Positions 6,305 to 12,898 are shown, counted from the stretch's first letter. The stretch is DNA of 13,548 bases from Alkalihalobacterium sp048323755 (GCF_048323755.1 NZ_JBLWFS010000049.1:1-13548), one strand, 5' to 3'. Notes: a model not told the origin generated them from the sequence alone. Translations and numbers: made by a program.

Positions 6305-7849
6305 ATGGTGAGTAATTCAAAGTTCAGAGAATTCATGAATGTGTTTGAAGAATTTTTAGGAAAGGTTCATCCTGTTGAGCTTGAACATTATAATGCAGAA
6401 CCAGACCGATATGTAAGAGAAATTGTTCAGTCATTCCATAAAAATTTGTGTAGTGATAAGGAGTTATTTAAGAGTGTTGTTAAACATTATCAGTTTAATG
6501 CACAGTTTAGTTATGACCCTGACCTCCCAAAAGTTTTTTCCTCATCGGAATATAAATCAAATGTAAATTTAAAGAACGTGGAGAAAGCCTTTGTAAGACA
6601 TTGTGAAGAAGTTAGACAAGCGGAAGCAGAAAAAGAAAGAAGAAATAAAAGAAAGAAAAAAGAGCGCCTTCAGAAGTATGCTGAACACGAGAAAAGAAAA
6701 CAAGAAGGGCTAAATTATTTTGATAAACTGTTCTTAAAAGACTTGGAAGCATTTGAAAAGTTAGAAACGTTAAAAGATATTAAAAAAGAGTACAATCGCC
6801 AATTAAAAATATTAACTGGGCATATAAAGGCGGCTTTTTTAACTAATGATTATGCTTCTGAACAAGAAAAGAAAGACAAATTATTTCAAGGTAACCGTGA
6901 ACTGGAGAAAAAGATATTACATAAACATCAATGGGTTAACGATTTTCAAATTCGGCAGCAAGTGTACCTTGCGGTCAGGTATAAAGTTATTGAACGTCTA
7001 AAAGCAATTAATAAGTTTACACCACTTAAAGAGATTATTTTAAATGTCGTTCCAGTTCAAAAAGGGTACCATCATTACGCAAGTAATATAAATAAGGACT
7101 TTGTGGATGAATGGGATATTTATTTTACTGACAAGCCAGACGTATCTCGAGCAGTTAATAATAAAGCAAATCGTTTTCTTTATGGGTTAGAAGAATTTAA
7201 TCGGAAGGATTACATGTTTTTATTTTCCTCTCTTAACCTAACTTCATTTGGCTTCGATCACCTATATCAGGTTGTAGATCATTTTGAAAAATTAATGGAA
7301 AAAGGGGAAAACAAAAAAAAGCAGACACTATTGGAAAAATACAGTAATAAATACGACCCGAACCGATCTAATTTTGCCTCACTGTATAAATCTCATGACC
7401 TTAATAATGATAACCTAGTATTTTGGAAGTTTCATAAGATGAAACCATTTGAAAATGAAGTAAAAGAGTTAATTAGACTAGCTGAAAACTTGACAAGAGA
7501 AGAATTAAAAGTGCCTAAAGTAAATGAGGGGTGGGTAAGTGAAACTAGGTTATATCAGGAAATTAAAAAACATTTCAAGGACAGAAAGGTTATCCAACAT
7601 GCGCGTTTATCATTTTTAGGAAAGCAACATTTAGATATATTTATCCCTAGCTTAAAAGTGGCAATTGAATACCAAGGATTGCAGCACGACCAACCTGTAG
7701 ATTTTTTTGGTGGAGAAGAGGGTTTCCAAAAGACTAAAGAACGAGATGAGCGGAAACGTAAACTATGTGAGGAGAATGGTGTAAAAATCATTTATGTACG
7801 TGAAGGCTACGATTTAAAGGATATTATCTATGAAATCTGTAATTGTTAG
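6305..7849 (+). CDS. Coiled-coil protein with C-terminal PD-(D/E)XK-like nuclease
   Basis: The product has 514 residues; ATG at 6305 follows AAGGGG by 5 nt. Residues 1-95 are unassigned. Residues 98-140 are a highly charged, basic helix (RRNKRKKKERLQKY), likely coiled coil, and residues 150-400 are a largely helical region with no recognised domain. Residues 405-505 form a restriction-endonuclease-like fold: conserved entry text GWVSETRLY (Glu413), then LDIFIP with Asp444, AIEYQGLQH with Glu455-x-Gln457 and His461, then FFGGEE, then KRKLCEENGVKIIYV. The order E, D, E-x-Q/K suggests a metal-dependent nuclease. This C-terminal module occurs in many hypothetical and defence-associated proteins, but the large helical N-terminus is not one I recognise. 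The stop is 63 bp before the broken HNH gene, in the same direction, so the two may have been co-transcribed. A defence role is inference. Confidence 0.7.
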   Translation: MVSNSKFREFMNVFEEFLGKVHPVELEHYNAEPDRYVREIVQSFHKNLCSDKELFKSVVKHYQFNAQFSYDPDLPKVFSSSEYKSNVNLKNVEKAFVRHCEEVRQAEAEKERRNKRKKKERLQKYAEHEKRKQEGLNYFDKLFLKDLEAFEKLETLKDIKKEYNRQLKILTGHIKAAFLTNDYASEQEKKDKLFQGNRELEKKILHKHQWVNDFQIRQQVYLAVRYKVIERLKAINKFTPLKEIILNVVPVQKGYHHYASNINKDFVDEWDIYFTDKPDVSRAVNNKANRFLYGLEEFNRKDYMFLFSSLNLTSFGFDHLYQVVDHFEKLMEKGENKKKQTLLEKYSNKYDPNRSNFASLYKSHDLNNDNLVFWKFHKMKPFENEVKELIRLAENLTREELKVPKVNEGWVSETRLYQEIKKHFKDRKVIQHARLSFLGKQHLDIFIPSLKVAIEYQGLQHDQPVDFFGGEEGFQKTKERDERKRKLCEENGVKIIYVREGYDLKDIIYEICNC

Positions 7850-7912
7850 AAAATTTAATACTAACGTTTTTATTTTTGAGGCTAAATAGGAACAAAGGTA
7901 GGAGTTGAAAAA

Positions 7913-8890
7913 ATGAACGATTATATAAAAACGTGGCATGACTTAATAATAAACTGTAACTTTGATAATACTTATAAAATGGCATGGGGAAAAGCGTTAG
8001 TAGAGTTATCAGTGAACACTAACATTTGTGATGATAATAATGATGTTTTTATGTTTGAGTTCAATGATATTGCGAAGCTATGTCTAAAGTATTATTAGAA
8101 CCAAACGGTTTTCTTTGACTTAATACAAAGTCCGAACTTAAAGAAACCTCCTGAGATAGTTACTTTTACTAAAAAGCTTATTAAATCTTATTTTGAAAAA
8201 CAACAAACCGTTCAACCAGTTAGGTTTGAAAAGATTAGTTTTAAGGGTGTAGAATTAACATCGCAGTATGACTTCACCGTAAAAAGTATAGAAAAAACAC
8301 TAAAACAAGATGTTAGTTGGCGTTTTATGAACCTTAATCGAAATACATACGAAATTTATGAATTAGATCGTAACCAAGGTAAGGTGTTTCTTACAAAAGA
8401 GAACCTATTAACGCTTAAAGAGCACAGTGACTTTTTATTTACTGTTATTAATTATAGATGGACTCAAATGTTAGAAGGGTTTAATTATAGCCCACGTATT
8501 TCAAGAAAGGTACGAGCAATAGATGAAAACAATATTAAACGAAGCTCCCTAAAAAAGTTTCATAAACACTTAGATTTAATGCTCGTAGACGGTAAACGAA
8601 AATGTTTTTATTGCGACGAAGAAATAAGTGAGAATGATATTTCAGTTGACCATGTTATTCCTTGGTCATATATGTTTTCTGATGATCTATGGAATTTAGT
8701 ATACTGTCATAAAGGGGAAAACTCTGAAAAGTCTAATCGTTTACCAGCCGAAGAGGATATCAAACGTTTAGAGGAAAGAAATATAATTTTACTAAGTAGA
8801 ATGGAAAATAAATCAAAAGATTATGACCATTTACAAATTGCAGTCGAAAAAGATTACGTTAAGAAGTTTTGGATTTCGTTTAAGGGTTAG
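7913..8890 (+). pseudogene. HNH endonuclease, interrupted by an in-frame TAG
   Basis: The gene has a good start (AGGAG 8 nt before ATG 7913) and one frame of 325 codons to TAG 8888-8890, broken only at codon 62 by TAG 8096-8098. Translation across that stop is seamless: KLCLKYY, stop, NQTVFFDLIQ, and then a continuous sequence to the HNH domain. From memory the related family has Trp at this point (KYYWNQT), so TGG to TAG is the simplest event. The HNH portion shows Cys231-x-x-Cys234, Asp246-His247 (VDHVIPWSY), Asn261 (LWNLVY) and Asn270-x-x-x-x-Asn275, the order of an HNH/McrA-like nuclease. The expected second cysteine pair looks incomplete (Cys265 followed by Gly-Glu). HNH proteins of this sort are candidate type II restriction enzymes. 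A short ATG-started C-terminal fragment from 8327 (187 residues, retaining the whole HNH domain) could in principle be made, but no clear ribosome site supports it. Confidence 0.8.
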
Positions 8891-9054
8891 TTTAGAATTA
8901 TTAAACTAATGTTGTAACCTTGAATGTCAAAAGACAGCCTGTTCTTAACGTATATAGAGTTTAACGTACTACCTGCACCACAAAATGGGTCGACTACTTC
9001 CCTAGATGATGTTAAAATTAAAGTATAATTACCCGTTAGGTTATAGAGTAAAAG
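8887..9054 (-). pseudogene. DNA methyltransferase relic (motif I and C-terminus only)
   Basis: On the minus strand an open frame of 56 codons, without a start, ends at TAA 8889-8887. It reads LYNLTGNYTLILTSS, then REVVDPFCGAGSTL, then KNRLSFDIQGYN. DPFCGAGST is the AdoMet-binding motif I (DPFxGxGxT) of amino-DNA methyltransferases, and the following VKNRLSFDI corresponds to the GRxFIGIEI-type beta-2 strand. The small distance from motif I to the end fits the beta-class order, in which motif I is C-terminal. Upstream, the frame closes at 9055-9057, so the catalytic DPPY/SPPY half is gone. It meets the HNH gene tail-to-tail with overlapping stops. Together they look like a dead restriction-modification pair. 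Confidence 0.7.
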
Positions 9055-9080
9055 TTAATAGCCTATACTAATTCTAAAGC

Positions 9081-9117
9081 AAAAAAGCGCTATAGTGTTT
9101 GCACCACTATAAACGCT
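9081..9117 (-). terminator. Terminator of the small hydrophobic-peptide gene
   Basis: Read leftward, an AGCG..ATAGTG arm (9117-9105) pairs with CACTATA..CGCT (9097-9086), followed by TTTTTT (9086-9081). It is a strong rho-independent terminator, 9 bp after the peptide stop. Confidence 0.7.
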
Positions 9118-9125
9118 TCCTTAAC

Positions 9126-9215
9126 TTAATTCTTTTTATCAACGAGTAGCAGTTTAATTACGCTTATCATTACACCTAGTATTGCGCAAACTGCTATAAC
9201 GGTGTTTGTGTCCAT
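9126..9215 (-). CDS. 29-residue hydrophobic peptide, candidate type I toxin
   Basis: ATG at 9215 encodes 29 residues: MDTNTVIAVC, a hydrophobic stretch (AILGVMISVIKLLLV) and a charged tail DKKN. One membrane-spanning segment with a short lysine tail is the layout of Bacillus type I toxins and holin-like toxin peptides (TxpA/BsrG/Hol_Tox type), which act at the membrane; the resemblance is of form, not a proven match. The gene has its own -10 (TATAAT, 9292-9287 on the minus strand), a long hairpin in the leader and its own terminator. The start is preceded by a two-codon mini-ORF (ATG TCT TGA, 9223-9215) whose stop overlaps this ATG by one base, so initiation may depend on coupling from the ribosome site GGTAGGTG at 9227-9234. 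An antisense RNA has not been shown. Confidence 0.5.
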   Translation of the reverse strand: MDTNTVIAVCAILGVMISVIKLLLVDKKN

Positions 9216-9239
9216 CAAGACATGTTCACCTACCTTTCT

Positions 9240-9292
9240 AAACGCTTATTCGTGTGCCGACGAGTAGGCGTTTTGTTTATGTCCTCATTATA
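9240..9292 (-). promoter_or_regulatory. Promoter and leader hairpin of the small peptide gene
   Basis: TATAAT at 9292-9287 (minus strand) would start RNA near 9280. The leader forms a 14-bp-arm hairpin (9240-9253 with 9260-9273, one to two wobble or mismatch positions) directly before the ribosome site. On the plus strand the same hairpin is followed by TTTTGTTT, so it could also terminate an RNA crossing the peptide gene antisense, the arrangement expected for an RNA antitoxin. Confidence 0.4.
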
Positions 9293-9619
9293 CACGAGCA
9301 AATCCTCTCAATCTATATCTAGTGTCCTAAAGAACTAAATGTATACTATATATTGTGAAAAATGTCGTCCGTACACCTAATTGTCAAGCGGAAACACTCA
9401 AAATAGGGAAAAAAGCTAGTCTTTTTTTGTGTAAGACACCAAGTAAAAGCGTGCTATAAGTACCTATAAGTAAGGGAACTCGTCATTCCCTAGAGCGTCT
9501 CATATAAGCGCTATAGACGTTATGCAAAAGCAATACGTCATAAAAAGAGAGAGCCCTAGCGTCTTTCTCTTTTTTTACTTGTATTGTGACGGTATGTACT
9601 AGTAAAGGAGAAGGAGCGA
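9293..9619. other. Non-coding stretch with several hairpins and a tandem CTATAAGTA
   Basis: No gene is visible. An AT-only stem AAAAAAG/CTTTTTT lies at 9409-9427. CTATAAGTA is repeated in tandem at 9454-9462 and 9464-9472, just before AGGGAA/TTCCCT (9473-9491) and GACGTTATGC/GCAATACGTC (9516-9539), and there is an AAAAGAGA/TCTCTTTT stem with a T run at 9543-9575. The tandem nonamer could be an operator for the XRE-type regulator at 9620 (inference). Confidence 0.35.
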
Positions 9620-9856
9620 ATGGAGATCACAGCTATTATGCTGAAAGTCATTAGAGCAGCAGCAGCGCACAGGCAGATAGATACGGCTGAAATGCTAGGC
9701 TATTCACTGAGCTACATTTCAAAAGTAGAACGTAAGGAACGCAAGCTAAGCAAACAAGCAACACTGCGTATTATGAACGCTTACGAGTTAGATACAAGGC
9801 GTATAGAGCAAGTACGAATAACAGCAGAAGAGTACGAGCAAAAGGGGCTTTTATAA
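9620..9856 (+). CDS. XRE-family helix-turn-helix regulator
   Basis: The product has 78 residues; ATG 9620 follows AAGGAGAAGGAG by a few bases. Residues 7-60 form a Cro/C1-type domain: MLKVIRAAAAHRQIDTAEML, the turn LGYSLSYISKVERKERKLS (recognition helix SLSYISKVE) and the closing helix QATLRIMNAYELD. Such small XRE proteins are usually repressors of a phage, integrative element or toxin-antitoxin operon. Its stop TAA overlaps the ATG of the next frame (TAATG, 9854-9858), so the two genes were translationally coupled. Codon use, rich in CTA, GCA and GTA, matches the following phage-like genes and differs from the AT-rich nuclease block. No ligand-binding domain is present. Confidence 0.7.
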   Translation: MEITAIMLKVIRAAAAHRQIDTAEMLGYSLSYISKVERKERKLSKQATLRIMNAYELDTRRIEQVRITAEEYEQKGLL

Positions 9857-10107
9857 TGGAACGCTAACTAATATCTTTAAAAACGATCACAGTAGATAAA
9901 GGTGAAGCGTACGCAGCAGGAGCAAGGATATACCGTGTAACCGATAGCGGAAAAGAACTTGTGAAAGTAGCGTCACAGTATATAGAAGCTGAAACGAAGT
10001 CAAAAGCGACCATGCTAGCGATTAAGGAACTACTAGAAGAAGTACAAGAAAGCTGCGTAGTATCCTTTCGAGGTATGTACTTAGGCACGAACAGAGACAG
10101 AACTTAA
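9856..10107 (+). pseudogene. Small gene with a stop at codon 4
   Basis: The frame starts ATG 9856, coupled to the XRE gene by TAATG, reads M-E-R, then TAA 9865-9867, and continues open in the same frame for 79 more codons to TAA 10105-10107. The downstream text (ISLKTITVDKGEAY, ARIYRVTDSGKELV, ATMLAIKELLEEV) has normal amino-acid composition and matching codon use, so it is coding sequence, not chance. A single substitution would restore an 83-residue protein. No alternative ATG lies near the front; an internal GTG at about codon 39 or an ATA start at 9871 is possible but unsupported. The ExxAIxELLEEV stretch is helical. No family recognised. Confidence 0.6.
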
Positions 10108-10155
10108 GAAGGCTTTTATTAGTAGTATAGTAGCTCAAAAGGGGCTTACAGTAAC

Positions 10156-10251
10156 ATGTTTAATAACTCATTAAAAGCAGATCGTAACGAACTATACGAG
10201 CTAGCTACAGACGCTATAGAACGTGAAAGTAGCTTAGTAGCTTTTATTTAA
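10156..10251 (+). CDS. 31-residue ORF, hypothetical
   Basis: ATG 10156 follows AAAGGGG by about 10 nt, and the frame reads MFNNSLKADR, then NELYELATDAIERE and a hydrophobic end. It lies 48 bp after the previous gene and 30 bp before the next, in the same direction, with the same codon habits. The sequence is short, acidic and helical, and may be a remnant of a longer gene. Function unknown. Confidence 0.4.
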   Translation: MFNNSLKADRNELYELATDAIERESSLVAFI

Positions 10252-10281
10252 TTTACACACACACTACAGGGGGCTAACAAA

Positions 10282-10994
10282 ATGAACAACTATATCGAGA
10301 CTATTAAAGAAAACTTTATGAAAGTTTACGACATAAAAACTACAGCAGCTACTAACATGCGACATTTCCATGTTCTCCCTTACCAAGAGCAAAGAGCAGC
10401 TATTAACGCAAACCCCGTAATCTATCTGGTGAAGGGAAACAGCGCAAGCTATTAGAGTTAACCCAAAAATTCGAAGAGGACGTAATGAAGGCTGCTAGCG
10501 ATATGCAGAAAGCTAAGGACGAGGCTCTAGAAAACGCTCATAAGGCAGCGCAACAAATGCTAGTACAACCGCTAGAAAAGGTAGACGATGTAACCGCAGA
10601 AATCTTTAATGAAAAAATGCGAGAGATACAAGCGAGCGTTACGTTTGCAACTAACGTAAAAAGGGCGTTAGAGGCCCTGAGCAGCTTATTAGATACACAA
10701 GAGCCGATACTTGCGAAAGAGGCAGCAGAGGCAATTCAAAAGCTAGCAAGCGAAGTAATAGCTTTAGCTAATGAAGACGAAAAGCAGCAAGTAAAGCAGC
10801 AGCTAGGGCGTATCCATTCAAAGTTATATGAAAGAGGATTATCAGAAGGGGTGCAAGAGGCAAAAGAAGCTCTAGAGACAGTAAAGGCTATGCGTGAAAG
10901 CAACCTAATGCCGCAGGTCGTGATAGACTTCTTAGGTAGTTACAGCAGAACGCTAAAAGAGTATGCAAACAGACCGTATGACTATAATAAATAA
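10282..10994 (+). pseudogene. Phage-like gene split by a frame change at CCCC
   Basis: ATG 10282 (GGGGG upstream) opens MNNYIETIKE and runs to INANP (45 residues). Staying in that frame it ends at TAG soon after, but the -1 frame from 10416 continues as RNLSGEGKQRKLLELTQKF and on without interruption to the stop at 10994, so the whole product would be 237 residues. The change falls at AACCCCGT (10411-10418). Loss of one base in the gene or an assembly error would explain it; a -1 slip of the proline codon CCC to the adjacent CCC is also formally possible. The downstream part is an all-helical, Lys/Glu/Ala-rich protein (KAAQQMLVQPLEKV, NEKMREIQ, ALSSLL). A shorter translation from ATG 10485 (169 residues) could arise, but no strong ribosome site precedes it. 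Family not recognised; probably phage- or element-related. Confidence 0.6.
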
Positions 10995-11006
10995 CGTAGA
11001 AAGACA

Positions 11007-11044
11007 GGCGCAGAGGCTTATATAGCTGCTGCGTCTCTTTTTTT
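11007..11044 (+). terminator. Terminator after the frameshifted gene
   Basis: Arms 11007-11018 and 11024-11035 pair over 12 positions with three mismatches, strongest through GCGCAG/CTGCG, around a 5-nt TATAT loop. A T-rich tail (TCTTTTTTT) follows. It lies 13 bp beyond the stop at 10994. Confidence 0.65.
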
Positions 11045-11066
11045 ATTACCGATAGGGGAGTAAATA

Positions 11067-11264
11067 ATGAATAACGAAGTATGGACGCTAGACAAAGACT
11101 GCCTAGCTGCGTACACAGAAGACAGCAACATAATGCAAAAGGTTAAGCGCAGCTATCCTATGTTTACTGTAATGGCAACGTACCAGAAGGAAGGGCGAGT
11201 AATAGCCGTACAATACAAAGTACCGAAAGCGAAGAGAAGAGCAGCACTAAGACTTTTCAGATAA
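11067..11264 (+). CDS. Small basic phage-like protein
   Basis: The product has 65 residues; ATG 11067 follows AGGGGAG by 7 nt. It has an N-terminal MNNEVWTLDKDCLAAYT, then a compact beta-type segment (YPMFTVMATYQKEGRVIAVQYKVP) and a basic tail KAKRRAALRLFR. Short proteins of this pattern are found in Bacillus phages and integrative elements; function unknown. It lies 72 bp after the previous gene, beyond that gene's terminator, and so presumably has its own promoter. It is the last protein-coding gene before the tRNA boundary. Confidence 0.55.
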   Translation: MNNEVWTLDKDCLAAYTEDSNIMQKVKRSYPMFTVMATYQKEGRVIAVQYKVPKAKRRAALRLFR

Positions 11265-11283
11265 TTGTACGAAACTAGACTTA

Positions 11284-11361
11284 CTAGCCGTTTTGAGCGC
11301 TATAAAGGTACGGGGGTTATATACCCCTAGCGAATGAGATTGAACGCCTTAAAACGGCTGC
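11284..11361. other. Structured non-coding element with nested hairpins
   Basis: AGCCGTTTT (11286-11294) pairs with AAAACGGCT (11351-11359), both flanked by CTAG, and encloses a hairpin built on GGGGG..CCCC (about 11313-11330). A second stem-loop with a T run follows at 11368-11398. The region 11265-11580 has no gene apart from trivial short frames. It may be a structured RNA or the arm of an integration or replication site. Confidence 0.35.
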
Positions 11362-11367
11362 TAGGCT

Positions 11368-11400
11368 CGAAAGCGTACCATATATGCGTGCTTTTTCGTA
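11368..11400 (+). terminator. Terminator-like stem-loop
   Basis: CGAAAGC pairs with GCTTT(TT)CG around GTACCATATATGCGT, with the T run inside the right arm. Weak; it follows the nested hairpins directly. Confidence 0.35.
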
Positions 11401-11490
11401 GGGTTAACCAAATGCGTAGAGAGCTTGCGCCTGATTACTATTACGATGTGTAACTCTAAGCGAATATTACTTTTTTTTCGAATACTTCTA

Positions 11491-11499
11491 TGTTATAAT
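11491..11499 (+). promoter_or_regulatory. Extended -10 promoter pointing at the tRNA fragment
   Basis: TGTTATAAT is a perfect TGnTATAAT. No clear -35 is seen upstream in the T-rich stretch. It lies about 80 bp before the tRNA-Arg fragment, so it is either the old tRNA promoter or an element promoter reading out into the flank. Confidence 0.4.
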
Positions 11500-11580
11500 G
11501 TAATCGGTCGAAAGTTCGGAAAATGACCGTTACATATGTGCGTTATAAATGAACGTACAATGTCCGTTAAATTAACGTTA

Positions 11581-11646
<66 letters not shown>

Positions 11647-11686
11647 TGTGAATTTTACATATGTACATTACTTAATAACAATACGT

Positions 11687-11729
11687 AACCCAAATTGGTC
11701 TAAGAGGAAAGCCATTTTGGGTTATTTTT
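11687..11729 (+). terminator. Terminator after the tRNA fragment
   Basis: AACCCAAATTGG (11687-11698) pairs with CCATTTTGGGTT (11712-11723), one mismatch, followed by ATTTTTATT. It is a normal rho-independent terminator of the former tRNA transcript. Confidence 0.75.
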
Positions 11730-11859
11730 ATTGTTTTATAATCCTTAAATCTTCCGTAGACTGACAAGTTTGTTGTTAATCAAGTATACGTTTATGAAAA
11801 AAAGCTGTCCGGTTCATTCTACAAAAGGCACATCATCAACCTTGAACTATTATCCAGTT

Positions 11860-11964
11860 CATTACGTCAAGTAAGCCCCCAAGAGAGGATGAGGTTGATA
11901 GTCTTGAGTGGAAGTGTGGTGACACATTAAGCTGAGAGAGATACTAATACCGTAGAGGCTAAAT
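11860..11964 (+). pseudogene. Degraded 3' end of 23S rRNA
   Basis: The text reads ACGTCAAGTAAG, then GAGAGGATGAGGTTGATAG, then GTGGAAGTGTGGTGACACAT, then AAGCTGAGAGAGATACTAAT. These are, in order, the recognisable closing segments of bacterial 23S rRNA (AAGTAAG.., GAGAGATGATGAGGTTGATAGG, GTGGAAGTGTGGTGACACAT, GCTGAC.GATACTAAT), with several substitutions and short losses. The homology fades to the left of about 11850, so only the last ~110 nt survive. It is not a functional rRNA. Confidence 0.75.
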
Positions 11965-11974
11965 TTGTTCTTGT

Positions 11975-11996
11975 TCTGAACACGGAAGTTAAGCTC
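11975..11996 (+). pseudogene. 22-nt scrap of 5S rRNA
   Basis: TCTGAACACGGAAGTTAAGCTC matches the conserved 5S core (CCGAACACGGAAGTTAAGCTC). It follows the 23S remnant at about the normal spacing, but the rest of the 5S gene is missing and the operon terminator begins directly afterwards. Confidence 0.75.
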
Positions 11997-12030
11997 AAAA
12001 AGCATTCTTTAGAGAATGCTTTTTGTTTTA
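11997..12030 (+). terminator. Intact rRNA-operon terminator
   Basis: AAAAAGCATTCT (11997-12008) and AGAATGCTTTTT (12013-12024) form a perfect 12-bp stem with a 4-nt TTAG loop, then GTTTTAT. It survives unchanged although the rRNA genes before it are degraded. Confidence 0.85.
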
Positions 12031-12219
12031 TATTTAATTTCAAATTGAAGTTCTGGCAGGGTGGGACTTAATATTATATATAAATATACGTTCTATATGT
12101 GATAGTTTTACAATTCACCAAGAGTTTAAATATCTCACTTTTTTATTTTCTTATAAATGTGTAGATAGATTATTAAAAGCTACTGTTTCGGTTTAAATGG
12201 AGTTACCAAATATTAAATA

Positions 12220-12864
12220 TTAATTTTTGAATACATGGGCACCAATGACAATGGTTGTCTCTCTTGTATCCAACCAACGACTTGTAGCAATATCAGGGTT
12301 ATAGAAGAATAATGAATCTTGGGATATATTTCTCATATCCGTTAAAGCTGCAACTACCGCTTCGATGGACTCTTGATCTGCTGGTTTATTAATTTGTCCG
12401 TTGGAAACAGGTTGGAATTGTCTAGGTTGATAAATTACTTCTTTTATTGTATCTGGAAATTGTGGGCTTTCAAGTCTATTTAAGACAACATCAGCAACTG
12501 CGACTTTACCTTCGAAAGGTTCTGTTTGAGCTTCGGCTCGTACAATTCTAGCTAATAGATCTAGATCCTTTTTTGATAAATTATATTTGGTAGTATCTGT
12601 TATTTCATTTAATTTATTTATTTCATTTTGTGGTTCAGAAGACTTGTTCTTTTGATTGTCTATATGTATATTAATTTGTTGTCCTACAAAAATTAGATCT
12701 ATATTTTTAACTTGTGGGTTAGCTGCCGCTAATTCTTTTAATGATAAACCGTGTTCCTGCGCAATCATTGACATTGTATCTCCTTTTTCAATCGTATATC
12801 CAAAAGCAGGTGTAGCAAAAAGCAGAGCTGCTAGAAATGTTAATAGAAAAAGTAGTTTTTTCAT
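12220..12864 (-). CDS. LysM-SleB cell-wall hydrolase (spore-cortex type)
   Basis: The product has 214 residues; ATG 12864 follows an AGGGGGA ribosome site. Residues 1-22 are a signal peptide (basic KK, hydrophobic FLLTFLAALLFATPAFG), so the enzyme is exported. Residues 23-67 form one LysM peptidoglycan-binding domain (YTIEKGDTMSMIAQEHGL to FVGQQINI). A linker of about 30 polar residues follows, and residues 100-214 are a Hydrolase_2/SleB domain: LLARIVRAEAQTEPFEGKVA with the probable catalytic glutamate Glu111, VVLNRLESPQFPDTI, QFQPV, FFYNP and IGAHVF. SleB-type enzymes are lytic transglycosylases that cut cortex peptidoglycan during germination; a LysM-containing relative may instead act in vegetative walls. 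All motifs are intact. It is a single leftward gene between the rRNA remnant and the next rRNA operon. Confidence 0.85.
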   Translation of the reverse strand: MKKLLFLLTFLAALLFATPAFGYTIEKGDTMSMIAQEHGLSLKELAAANPQVKNIDLIFVGQQINIHIDNQKNKSSEPQNEINKLNEITDTTKYNLSKKDLDLLARIVRAEAQTEPFEGKVAVADVVLNRLESPQFPDTIKEVIYQPRQFQPVSNGQINKPADQESIEAVVAALTDMRNISQDSLFFYNPDIATSRWLDTRETTIVIGAHVFKN

Positions 12865-12898
12865 AATATATTTCCCCCTAGTAATTATAGTTTTTTGA

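Noticed and set aside
7555..7791. Minus-strand frame inside the nuclease domain of the 514-residue gene
   Set aside because: The plus strand carries the conserved nuclease motifs here; this frame is a shadow.
9024..9029. TATAAT on the plus strand as a promoter for an antisense antitoxin
   Set aside because: No acceptable -35 or extended -10 was found at the right spacing, so it is not listed as a feature.
9864..10088. Minus-strand frame opposite the interrupted small gene
   Set aside because: Low-complexity Ser-rich product antisense to a better coding frame; no ribosome site.
12656..12898. Plus-strand frame opposite the SleB-like gene
   Set aside because: Antisense to a signal peptide and LysM domain with clear motifs.
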